The notes under the pieces are model-generated. The model was not told where the DNA came from and did no database searches. It saw nothing but the letters and a program-made list of their open reading frames with translations. From positions 62,001 to 126,000 of the forward strand of contig NZ_VZOV01000016.1 in the NCBI RefSeq assembly GCF_008801915.1: DNA of 64,000 nucleotides, given 5' to 3'. Both the position numbers and the translations under genes were made by a program. Below are positions 43,091-51,015 of the stretch, piece by piece. The stretch is from Cupriavidus gilardii (GTDB taxonomy: Bacteria; Pseudomonadota; Gammaproteobacteria; Burkholderiales; Burkholderiaceae). The stretch's first letter is position 1. Every line of letters begins with the position of its first letter.

Positions 43091-44977
43091 ATGCGACGTG
43101 ATCGACCGTCTGGCCTTGTGCTGCCTAATCTGCCGCGCCGCCGTTTTGTACAGGGTCTGGCCGCCGGTGGCGTGATGGCGGGGCTGTCTGGCTTGGGCGG
43201 TGCGGCCTGGGCTCAGCCGTCAGGCCGACCGGCAGATGTCTTATCCGGCACAGCACCAGTGCTGCGCGGGACCGACTTCGACCTCGTGATCGGCGAGTCG
43301 GTGGTCAACTTCACCGGGACGCCACGCGTCGCGACCACCATCAATGGCATGTTGCCGGGGCCGACGCTGCGCTGGCGTCAAGGCGAAACGGTGACGATTC
43401 GGGTCACGAACCGGTTGCGCGAGCACACGTCGATTCATTGGCACGGGATCATTCTGCCGTTCGAGATGGACGGCGTGCCGGGGATCAGCTTTGCGGGCAT
43501 TGCGCCGGGCGAGACCTTCACCTACCGCTTCAAGGTCGACCAGATTGGTAGCTATTGGTATCACTCGCATTCGGGCTTCCAGGAGATGACCGGCGTGTAT
43601 GGCGGCATTGTCATCGATCCAGCCACCGGCGTGGATGGCGTGCGAGCCGATCGCGATTATACCGTGCTGCTCTCGGATTGGACCGACGAAGATCCGATGC
43701 GCGTGCTCTCGAAACTGAAGGTTCAGAGCGACTACTACAACTATAACCAGCCGACGGTTATCGATTTTTTCCGCGACGTCTCCAGTGAAGGGATGAAGAG
43801 CGCGCTCGCTAAGCGCAAGATGTGGAACGAGATGCGGATGAGCCCGACCGATCTGGCGGATCTCTCGGGCGCCACGCTGACTTACTTGATGAACGGCGTC
43901 ACACCGGCCGGCAACTGGACCGGCGTGTTTAAGCCGGGCGAGAAGGTTCGTCTGCGGTTTATCAACGGCGCAGGCAACACGTTCTACGATGTGCGCATTC
44001 CCGGCCTCAAGCTTAAGGTCATCCAAGTCGATGGACAGAACATCGAACCGGTAACCGTCGATGAGTTCCGCTTCGGCCCGGGCGAGACCTGTGACGTGCT
44101 GGTCGAGCCGCGCGACGAGGCCTATACCATTTTCTCGCAGTCGATGGATCGCACCGGCTATGCCCGCGGCACCCTGGCAACTCGAGCCGGGCTGGCGGCA
44201 CCGGTGCCCGCCGTGGATAAGCCGCAGTGGCTCACCATGGCCGACATGATGGGCAGTATGGGAGGCATGGGCGGCATGGATCACAGCGCCATGGGCGGAA
44301 TGAGCCATGGCGGCATGGCCATGCAAGGCATGGACCACGGCTCGATGGGCATGCAAGGCATGAACCATGGCGCTATGGCCATGGATCACAGCCAGCATGC
44401 CATGGGTAGCATGTCGGGGGGCATGGCGACCGATGCGTCGCTGAAGGTGCCCAGCACCAAGGCGCGCCACGCCAAGACCGAGTATGGCGCCACCACCGAT
44501 ATGCGCGTTGACATGGCGCGCACCAACTTGGACGACCCGGGCATCGGTTTGCGCGACACCGGGCGCCGCGTCCTGACACTGGCCGATCAGCACACCATTG
44601 GCGGTCCGTTGGACAAACGCGGTCCCGGGCGCGAAGTGGAACTGCACTTGACCGGTAATATGGAGCGTTACTCGTGGTCCATCGACGGGGTGGAGTTCGG
44701 AAATTCGACGCCGGTGCACTTTAAGTATGGCGAGCGGCTGCGCGTCATTTTGCACAACGACACCATGATGACGCACCCAATGCACATGCATGGCATGTGG
44801 AGCGAACTCGAATCGCCGGATGGCGCCTTCCTCGCGCGTCGACACACGATCGCGGTGCAACCGGCGCAACGCATCAGCTTCCTCGTCACCGCCGACGCCT
44901 TGGGCCGGTGGGCCTGGCATTGCCACCTGATGTTGCACATGGACGCCGGGATGTTCCGCGAAGTGGTGGTGGCCTGA
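43091..44977 (+). CDS. copA: CopA multicopper oxidase, copy 2
   Basis: 628 aa, paralogue of the copA at 33644. Twin-arginine signal (LPRRRFVQGLAAGGVMAGL). Copper ligands IHWHGIILP, YWYHSHSG, HPMHMHG, HCHLMLHMDAGMF. The Met/His-rich linker (~residues 385-445) has MGGMSHGGMAMQGMDHGS-type repeats. First gene of copABCDI, expressed from the promoter at 42999. Oxidises Cu(I) and binds copper in the periplasm. Start ATG at 43091, preceded by AAAAGGACT. Confidence 0.96.
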   Translation: MRRDRPSGLVLPNLPRRRFVQGLAAGGVMAGLSGLGGAAWAQPSGRPADVLSGTAPVLRGTDFDLVIGESVVNFTGTPRVATTINGMLPGPTLRWRQGETVTIRVTNRLREHTSIHWHGIILPFEMDGVPGISFAGIAPGETFTYRFKVDQIGSYWYHSHSGFQEMTGVYGGIVIDPATGVDGVRADRDYTVLLSDWTDEDPMRVLSKLKVQSDYYNYNQPTVIDFFRDVSSEGMKSALAKRKMWNEMRMSPTDLADLSGATLTYLMNGVTPAGNWTGVFKPGEKVRLRFINGAGNTFYDVRIPGLKLKVIQVDGQNIEPVTVDEFRFGPGETCDVLVEPRDEAYTIFSQSMDRTGYARGTLATRAGLAAPVPAVDKPQWLTMADMMGSMGGMGGMDHSAMGGMSHGGMAMQGMDHGSMGMQGMNHGAMAMDHSQHAMGSMSGGMATDASLKVPSTKARHAKTEYGATTDMRVDMARTNLDDPGIGLRDTGRRVLTLADQHTIGGPLDKRGPGREVELHLTGNMERYSWSIDGVEFGNSTPVHFKYGERLRVILHNDTMMTHPMHMHGMWSELESPDGAFLARRHTIAVQPAQRISFLVTADALGRWAWHCHLMLHMDAGMFREVVVA

Positions 44978-44988
44978 CCCTAACCGAT

Positions 44989-46281
44989 ATGCACATGGAA
45001 AAACCAACAAGAACAGTACTTGCCGCCGTGCTTGCTTCCGCTGGCATGAGCGCAGCTTGGGCCCAGCACGCCCACACCGAAGCGGTTCCAACGCAAACTT
45101 CGTCGCCCGCCGTCGCGGAAAAGGCGAAGTCCATTCCGAAAGCAAAGTCTTCGGGCAAGGTTGGCGGCACCGCTGCCACCGACGGCCAGATGCAAGGCAT
45201 GGACTCGATGCAGGGCATGGACCACAGCCAGATGCAAGGCATGGACTCGATGCAGGGCATGGACCACAGCCAGATGCAAGGCATGGACTCGATGCAGGGC
45301 ATGGACCACAGCCAGATGCAAGGCATGGACTCGATGCAGGGCATGGACCACAGCCAGATGCAGGGCATGGGTTCGATGCAGGGCATGGACCACAGCCAGA
45401 TGCAGGGCATGGGTTCGATGCAGGGCATGGACCACAGCCAGATGCAGGGCATGGGTTCGATGCAGGGCATGGACCACAGCCAGATGCAAGGCACGGGTTC
45501 GATGCAAGGCATGGATCATGGCGACATGCAGATGCAAGGGGGGAGCGCGCCCGCGGATGCGCGCGACCCGCACGGTTACTCAGGGGGCTATCAGCTCGGC
45601 GTGGGTCAATACGCCATTGGTCCGCACCGTTCGCTGCACATGGCAGACGAACACCTATTTGCCTCGGTACTCGTTGACCGGCTGGAATGGGTCAAGGGAA
45701 ATGAGAGCAATGCCGCTGCCTATGAGGCGCAAGCGTGGATTGGCAGCAGCTTTAACCGCCTCGTGATCAAGGCCGAAGGCGAATCCGAGAGGCGCAAGAT
45801 CCACGAGGCGCGGACCGAATTGCTGTGGGGTCATGCCATTGCCACCTATTGGGACACGCAGCTGGGTATCCGCAACGATGCCGGCTATGGCCGGCCAACC
45901 CGAAACTGGCTGGCCTTCGGTATCCAGGGCCTGGCGCCATACTGGTTCGAGGTCGACGCTACTGGCTATATCGGCACCGAAGGTCGCACTGCGCTGCGCC
46001 TGTCAGCCGAGTATGAATTGCTAATTACCCAGCGCCTGATCCTGCAACCCCGAATCGAGGCCAATCTTTATGGCAAGAACGATCCCGAGGTCGGCGTGGG
46101 CAGCGGGCTTTCCAGCGGTGCCGTGGGTCTGCGCCTGCGCTATGAGTTCAGCCGTCAGTTCGCTCCCTATATCGGCATTGAACGGTACCAAACCTTTGGC
46201 AATACCGCCGACATGGTTCGCACCGCCGGCGGCCGAAGTGGCGAAACCCGTTTTGTAGCGGGTGTTCGCATGTGGTTCTAA
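44989..46281 (+). CDS. copB: CopB with extended Met-rich repeat, copy 2
   Basis: 430 aa, longer than the 317-aa copy 1 because of eight tandem 14-residue units in the N-terminal region (residues ~68-179). Signal AVLASAGMSAAWAQ; then repeats of MQGMDSMQGMDHSQ type; then the CopB barrel (LFASVLVDRLEWVKGN, ARTELLWGHAIATYWDTQLG, QGLAPYWFEVDATGYIG) ending in VAGVRMWF. ATG at 44989 or 44995. Met and His in the repeats provide many Cu(I)/Cu(II) sites. Lies 11 bp after copA2. Confidence 0.95.
   Translation: MHMEKPTRTVLAAVLASAGMSAAWAQHAHTEAVPTQTSSPAVAEKAKSIPKAKSSGKVGGTAATDGQMQGMDSMQGMDHSQMQGMDSMQGMDHSQMQGMDSMQGMDHSQMQGMDSMQGMDHSQMQGMGSMQGMDHSQMQGMGSMQGMDHSQMQGMGSMQGMDHSQMQGTGSMQGMDHGDMQMQGGSAPADARDPHGYSGGYQLGVGQYAIGPHRSLHMADEHLFASVLVDRLEWVKGNESNAAAYEAQAWIGSSFNRLVIKAEGESERRKIHEARTELLWGHAIATYWDTQLGIRNDAGYGRPTRNWLAFGIQGLAPYWFEVDATGYIGTEGRTALRLSAEYELLITQRLILQPRIEANLYGKNDPEVGVGSGLSSGAVGLRLRYEFSRQFAPYIGIERYQTFGNTADMVRTAGGRSGETRFVAGVRMWF
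45190..45525 (+). repeat. Eight tandem 42-bp repeats in copB2
   Basis: Eight units of 42 bp with a unit translation MQGMDSMQGMDHSQ: four with D-S, three with G-S, and a last variant ending HGD. Near-identical codons between units show recent expansion by slippage or unequal crossing over. Each unit adds four Met and one His. Confidence 0.97.
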
Positions 46282-46319
46282 CCACGTATTTCAATCCACA
46301 CTCATATTTGGAGTTCACC

Positions 46320-46706
46320 ATGCAAGCGCCCCGCTTCACCATTCGTGCCGCTCTGGCAGCCGCCGCTGTGCTGGCTAGTACTGCAGCCTTCGCCCATCCA
46401 AAGCTGGTATCGTCCATGCCCGCCGACAAGGCCGAGGTGGCGGCGCCGCAGAAGATCGAGCTGAAGTTTTCAGAGAACCTCGCGACCCAATTCTCCGGGG
46501 CCAGCCTCGTCATGACCAGCATGCCCGGCATGGCCAACCATGCGCCGATGAAAATTGCCGCCAAGGTTGCCGGCAGCGACGACCCCAAGACCATGGTGAT
46601 CACCCCGGCCCAGACGCTGGCGCCTGGCAGCTACCGCGTCGATTGGCGTGCAGTGTCGTCCGACACGCACCCGATTAATGGCAACATCGCGTTCACCGTG
46701 AAGTGA
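46320..46706 (+). CDS. copC: Periplasmic copper chaperone CopC
   Basis: 128 aa with signal peptide (LAAAAVLASTAAFA) and a mature start HPKLVSSMPADKAEV, where the N-terminal His is a Cu(II) ligand. Cupredoxin-like beta-barrel: PQKIELKFSENLATQFSGAS, Met-rich MTSMPGMANHAPMKI Cu(I) site, GSYRVDWRAVSSDTHPINGN with the conserved His. Lies between copB and copD, which takes copper from it. Confidence 0.97.
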   Translation: MQAPRFTIRAALAAAAVLASTAAFAHPKLVSSMPADKAEVAAPQKIELKFSENLATQFSGASLVMTSMPGMANHAPMKIAAKVAGSDDPKTMVITPAQTLAPGSYRVDWRAVSSDTHPINGNIAFTVK

Positions 46707-46713
46707 TCCGCCG

Positions 46714-47631
46714 ATGGACTGGGCAACTGTTGCAGTGCGTTTCGCACTCTATTTCGACCTGACTGCACTGTTTGGTCTGCCGCTGTTTGGCTTGTACGCA
46801 CTGCGCCGTGAGGAAATGGCGTCGCCAACGGGTGCGCGCTTTTTGACGCTTGGCGCGGCGGTCGCGGCCCTGGGCATCGTCCTGTCGCTGGCCAATATCA
46901 CCATCATGGCCAAGGGCATGACCGGTGCCGCATCCTACGCCGAACTGCAAGGCCATGTCTTCGAAATGATTGTGACAGGCACCGCGTTTGGCGCGGCCTG
47001 GGTCGTGCGACTCGTTGCCCTGGTCCTCTGCGTGCTGGTCGCGTTGTTTGTCCGCAAACGGCCAGAACTTCAATTCTGGGTTCTGGCTGCAGCGGGCGGC
47101 GTCGCGCTGTCCACGCTTGCCTGGGGCGGCCATGGCGCCATGGATGATGGCATTCGACGCTACATTCACCTTGCCTCGGATATCGCGCATCTAATGGCCG
47201 CCGGCGCATGGGTCGGCGCTCTGCTCGCGTTCGTGTTGTTGTCGCATCCCTCTGCCACACCTGCCAAGGTTGCCCTACTGAGCCGCACCTCAAACGGCTT
47301 CGCTCAGGTGGGTATGATCGTTGTCGCAACCTTGGTCATTACCGGCGCAGTGAACTATTGGTTGATTGTCGGTCCGGTCTTGCCAGAACTGTCGCTGAAC
47401 TCATACGGTGGACTGCTGGCGTCCAAGCTGGCGCTGTTCGGTACCATGCTCGCCCTTGCCGCGGCTAACCGTTTTCATCTGAGCCCGCGCCTGGAGCATG
47501 CCCTACGGACGGGCGACCATGCCGTCGCCGTTCGTACCTTGCGGCGCAGCCTGATGTTCGAGACCAGTGCGGCAACGCTCATTCTAGCTCTTGTCGCCTC
47601 GCTCGGCATCCTATCCCCCGCGGGCATGTAG
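46714..47631 (+). CDS. copD: Inner-membrane copper protein CopD
   Basis: 305 aa with about eight transmembrane helices (WATVAVRFALYFDLTALFGL at the start). CopD family blocks: LAWGGHGAMDDGIRRYIHLA SDIAHLMAAGAWVGAL, with conserved His residues thought to bind copper or heme, and the C-terminal half LVITGAVNYWLIVG. Acts with CopC, taking copper across or into the inner membrane. Seven bases after copC. Confidence 0.95.
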   Translation: MDWATVAVRFALYFDLTALFGLPLFGLYALRREEMASPTGARFLTLGAAVAALGIVLSLANITIMAKGMTGAASYAELQGHVFEMIVTGTAFGAAWVVRLVALVLCVLVALFVRKRPELQFWVLAAAGGVALSTLAWGGHGAMDDGIRRYIHLASDIAHLMAAGAWVGALLAFVLLSHPSATPAKVALLSRTSNGFAQVGMIVVATLVITGAVNYWLIVGPVLPELSLNSYGGLLASKLALFGTMLALAAANRFHLSPRLEHALRTGDHAVAVRTLRRSLMFETSAATLILALVASLGILSPAGM

Positions 47632-47700
47632 CCACGTTTTCACGAACCGCGCAGCAAGGCTGCGCTTGTCTTGCTCTCAAACAACCGCCAAGGAGATGCC

Positions 47701-48177
47701 ATGAAGACGCTCAAGTCGTTGCTGCTGGTGTTGGGGCTGTCGCCGATGCTGGTGTGGGCTGCCGGCAGCATGGAGGGCCATGCGAGCCCAGCTAGCGCCA
47801 GTAAGTCCGCTGCCGGTCAGCCGGGCAAGCCGGCCAAGGTCTCACGCACGGTTAACGTGACCATGAGCGACACGATGCGGTTCGCGCCCGACTCGATTCA
47901 GGTCAAGCGCGGTGAAACCGTGCGTTTTGTCGTGCGGAATGTCGGCAAAGTGGAGCACGAAATGGTGATCGGTACCGCCGCTGAGTTGAAAGAGCACGCG
48001 CAGATGATGCGCAGCATGCCTGATGCTAAGCACTCTATCCCGAACCAGATTATGCTCGCACCTGGCAAACAAGGCACACTGGTGTGGCAGTTCGACGGTC
48101 CTGGGACCGTCGACTTCGCTTGTCTGGTGCCGGGCCATTTCGAAGCCGGCATGGTCGGCAAGGTGGCCGTCAAGTAA
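47701..48177 (+). CDS. copI: CopI-type cupredoxin
   Basis: 158 aa, signal peptide (LLLVLGLSPMLVWA), linker, then a cupredoxin fold: MSDTMRFAPDSIQVKRGETV, KVEHEMVIGT with the first copper His, and DFACLVPGHFEAGMVGKV supplying Cys, His and Met, the full type-1 blue-copper ligand set. CopI proteins occur in the same position after copD in C. metallidurans and confer periplasmic Cu tolerance. Ends the copA2-copI unit. Confidence 0.92.
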   Translation: MKTLKSLLLVLGLSPMLVWAAGSMEGHASPASASKSAAGQPGKPAKVSRTVNVTMSDTMRFAPDSIQVKRGETVRFVVRNVGKVEHEMVIGTAAELKEHAQMMRSMPDAKHSIPNQIMLAPGKQGTLVWQFDGPGTVDFACLVPGHFEAGMVGKVAVK

Positions 48178-48359
48178 AAAGCGCGACGACGGGTGCGTCC
48201 GGCGGCGAACAAAACGGCGCACCGATGCTGAGGGTTCGACAGCGTAGGTTGGGTCATGGTGCCGCCGTGGCGGACCCGTTTTCTTGCGCGTGATCCTCCC
48301 CACTTGGAAGCGTTGACTTGTGGGGCATGACGTGGACCACATTGTTACCTGTCCAGAAT

Positions 48360-48403
48360 GTAACGTTTGGGCAACGTTATCGTTGGAATGCCCTGATTAG
48401 ACT
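48360..48403 (+). promoter_or_regulatory. CopR-like box and -10 of the CzcE-like gene
   Basis: GTAACGTTTGGGCAACG (48360-48376) and TAGACT (48398-48403), 38 bp from box start to -10, the same as the porin promoter. Confidence 0.7.
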
Positions 48404-48562
48404 AGATCGTGCGGCAACTCGCGTTTGGGTGCCGGTAGCCTTGCCAGTTGCCCACAGATCAGCGCAGCACCAAGCTGCGTGCGTCCTTGGCGCGGGTGGA
48501 AGTCGGGTTGTCGCAAAGGCGGGTCCGTTAGACCTTGCCGCACATCGACAGGGAGTCTCATT

Positions 48563-48910
48563 ATGACTACCACGCAGGCTTTACGGATCGCACTGGCACT
48601 CTCTGCCTTCGGCATGGCGTCGGCGTGTGCGCCTTTGCCACCTGCTAGGGCCGATTTGTATGGTACCGTCGCTGCCGTCGAGACGGCGACTCGGTCGATC
48701 ACGCTGCGGCCAGGTGCGCGATACGTTAATGTCACCTCTGGAGAAACCGTTGCTTTCCGGGGCGCCAACCGCACGGTGGCTTGGACCTTTATGACCACAA
48801 GTAGTGGACGATCGGCAGTTGCGCTGAACTTCCTTTTGCCGGATCTGCCGGAAGCCAAAGGCATCACGGCCATCATCGCGCCAAGCCCGCTCTATCGGGG
48901 CAGCTCATGA
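48563..48910 (+). CDS. CzcE/CopH-like periplasmic metal-binding protein, copy 1
   Basis: 115 aa. Signal with a Cys near the cleavage site (LALSAFGMASACAPLPP), so possibly a lipoprotein. The domain GTVAAVETATRSITLRPGAR, YVNVTSGETVAFRG, VAWTFMTTSSG, and PSPLYRG matches the CzcE/CopH fold (compare copy 2 at 58370: VNVASGDTVTFRSGAQQATWTF...KLFTGG). CzcE binds copper in Cupriavidus. AGGGAG precedes the ATG; a CopR-like promoter is 200 bp upstream. Confidence 0.8.
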   Translation: MTTTQALRIALALSAFGMASACAPLPPARADLYGTVAAVETATRSITLRPGARYVNVTSGETVAFRGANRTVAWTFMTTSSGRSAVALNFLLPDLPEAKGITAIIAPSPLYRGSS

Positions 48911-49124
48911 CGTATTGGTTGCTTACTGGACGCTGTGCCAGACGACCACTTCGACAGCCCTCCCCCACGCCGCATCCGGACCAGTAGGCGGTGGAACGTC
49001 CGCCTTGGTCCGCTGACTTGGCGCTTGCAGACCCGAGGGGCACCGCCGGGTCTAGCCATATCGCGGCATACTGCGCAACGCGCAACGCATAGCCTTCAGT
49101 GCGCAAGTGCGTTTGCAGACCAGC

Positions 49125-49322
49125 CTAATGCAATTTAGCGAGAGCATGCAAAAAGTCACTGCCCCGCGGCGTGATGTGCAGACGATCGCCGTAAGCCAAT
49201 TTTTCCAGATGCACCAGCTGCCGCTCAATCAATGCCTCGATCGACGCGTGATCGAGGTCGGCGAGATTGGGGGCTGCGTCGTCGATCAGCATAAGGGTGG
49301 CCACTTCATGTGGTGTCAGCAT
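49125..49322 (-). CDS. Small winged-helix-like protein
   Basis: 65 aa from ATG 49322 (GGAG 6 nt upstream): MLTPHEVATLMLIDDAAPNL, ALIERQLVHLEKL, and RLHITPRGSDFLHA. The pattern looks like a minimal winged helix (two helices then a wing ending in TPRG). Not identified further; cytoplasmic. It may be a regulator, or a conserved hypothetical. Isolated between the CzcE-like gene and the cytochrome c. Confidence 0.6.
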   Translation of the reverse strand: MLTPHEVATLMLIDDAAPNLADLDHASIEALIERQLVHLEKLAYGDRLHITPRGSDFLHALAKLH

Positions 49323-49602
49323 CGTAGTCTCCAGGACCCCTAGAAGTGAATCGGCGGATGGTTCCGCTCTCGTGGCGACGCGTTTCAGCATTCATTCAAT
49401 GACCGCCGTGCAGACACGTCAAGGTAAATCACCGGCGCTGGGTCTACCATATGGCAATGCTCGACTTTCCATAACGGCTATGAGACTCGTCTTTCACCGG
49501 CGAGGCCATCCAGACCAGCCCCTGCATGGCATGCGCTACTACTCGATCATTGGGGCGGCGCTGGTCGTGCTTGGGCTTTTGTATCTCTTCTGGACGACGT
49601 AA

Positions 49603-49942
49603 GGGGATTAGTGCGGCGCAGCGTTCGCCGATCTTCGCCCACGACGAGTCATCGGCGTAGCGGCACGCGTGTTCGAGCCGTTTCGACGGCGCGCGACCGC
49701 TGCTCGCATACAGCTGTGTGCCACGCGCGAGCGGGCAGGCAGGCAAGAGACAGAAATTACCAGGCGCGATCCAAGCGCCTGAATACCAGCAAGCCGGCCG
49801 CTCAACGCGACATGTTCGTCAGCTGTGGCGTACACACCGCGACAGCTCGTGCAGGGTCACTGCAGCAGCCCAGGCTAGGCTCGAAACGGACGTAGGCGCC
49901 ATCGCTGACCGGAGCGCCTGCTTGCGGTGTTTGCTTGGGTCG
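49603..49942. other. Intergenic region, nothing identified
   Basis: About 340 bp without a supported gene. A weak 23-codon frame with one hydrophobic helix (MRYYSIIGAALVVLGLLYLF, 49531-49602) ends just before it and could be a micro-protein, but there is no clear ribosome site. Confidence 0.4.
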
Positions 49943-50473
49943 CTACTTCGGGCTCGCATACTGCGCGGTCGCTTCGCGCTGCGCTACTGCCATTTTCTCA
50001 GGCCAAGTGCTCTTGATGTACGCGAGCACGGCAATGATGTCGTCATCCGACATCGACTGGCCGAAGGCTGGCATGTCACTGACATAGCCTCTCGGCGCGG
50101 TCACGCCGGCAACGAGCCCGTTCTTGGTGATGGCAAACAGCACCGCGTCCGCATGGTGCCAGGTATGACCCGATGCATCATGCGGGGGCGCCGGCATCCG
50201 GCCATTTGCGAGCCGCTCGCGCCAGTTAGGCTGGCCTTCGAGCTTGACGCCATGGCACGACGCGCAGGCCTGTGCGTACAGCTGCCTGCCGCGACCGAGC
50301 TGCGCGGCATCCGTGGCATCGATGCGCAGTTGGCGCCCTTCCCTGAGCGTCTGCGGTCCACCGGAGGGTGGCTCCAGATAGCGTTTCGCCTTGAGCGCGA
50401 CCCCGGTGGCCGCCGCGGCGGCCACCACCAACACGCAGGCCACGATCCAGCGCGACTGAGTTGACTCTTCCAT
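49943..50473 (-). CDS. Membrane-anchored c-type cytochrome
   Basis: 176 aa from MEESTQSRWIVACVLV. An uncleaved N-terminal helix (residues ~10-30) anchors a class I cytochrome c domain with heme motif CASCH (in YAQACASCHGVKLEGQPNW) and distal Met in YVSDMPAFGQSMSDDDIIAVLAYI. In C. metallidurans a cytochrome of this kind sits between copI and copG (probably copJ); the position here fits. It may receive electrons from Cu(I) oxidation by CopA, which is inference. Confidence 0.88.
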   Translation of the reverse strand: MEESTQSRWIVACVLVVAAAAATGVALKAKRYLEPPSGGPQTLREGRQLRIDATDAAQLGRGRQLYAQACASCHGVKLEGQPNWRERLANGRMPAPPHDASGHTWHHADAVLFAITKNGLVAGVTAPRGYVSDMPAFGQSMSDDDIIAVLAYIKSTWPEKMAVAQREATAQYASPK

Positions 50474-50534
50474 GTCCTTTGTCTGGCAGTTCTGAAGTTC
50501 TGGCAACGCTTACCCGCGCAGCCCCGCTGCAGTC

Positions 50535-50951
50535 CTAGTCTTTCGAGAATGGCTTGCCGCTAAAATCCACTGTCACAAGCTTTCCGTCCATCTGCCCCAT
50601 GCCTGGCGAGTTTGCCGGCATGCCGGGCACTGCGACCCCTTTCAAGGTCGGCTTCGCAGCGAGCTTGCGCACCGCTGCTGCCGGCACGTGCCCCTCCACC
50701 ACCTGCGCGCTGCCATCGATCACCGCGGTATGGCAGGAGCCGAACTGGGTCGGGACGCCGAGCCTGGCTTTGACCGCCGTCATGTCGGACGAATCAATGA
50801 CCTTGGTCTGGATGCCGGCCTGGTTCACGTGTTTGACCCATTCTGCACAGCAGCCACAACTGGGATCCTTGTACACCGTTAGCGTCGGCGAGGCCGCTTG
50901 CGCGCCGGTGGCGGCCGCGAGCAATGCGGCAGTGGCCAAGAAATACTTCAT
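50535..50951 (-). CDS. copG: CopG-like DUF411 copper protein
   Basis: 138 aa, signal peptide (MKYFLATAALLAAATGAQA) then the DUF411 domain: LTVYKDPSCGCCAEWVKHVN with the Cys cluster, then GVPTQFGSCHTAVIDG, VVEGHVPAAAV, and a C-terminal Met-rich tail (VAVPGMPANSPGMGQMDG). Known CopG proteins bind a tetranuclear copper cluster and interconvert Cu(I)/Cu(II) in the periplasm. GGAGAA precedes ATG 50951. Lies downstream of copF2 in the same direction. Confidence 0.9.
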   Translation of the reverse strand: MKYFLATAALLAAATGAQAASPTLTVYKDPSCGCCAEWVKHVNQAGIQTKVIDSSDMTAVKARLGVPTQFGSCHTAVIDGSAQVVEGHVPAAAVRKLAAKPTLKGVAVPGMPANSPGMGQMDGKLVTVDFSGKPFSKD

Positions 50952-51015
50952 GGATTCTCCGAAAAACATCATGTCAATAGACAAGTCAGCACCGGTCGAG
51001 TGCCTCATCGCCAGC

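Noticed and set aside
43241..45145. A 634-codon open frame antisense to copA2
   Set aside because: Same artefact as over copA1; the His runs come from the CAT complement of ATG-rich repeats.
45190..45525. Regular 42-bp repeats resembling a CRISPR array
   Set aside because: There are no unique spacers; the units are contiguous and in frame within copB2, encoding a Met-rich repeat. No cas genes nearby.
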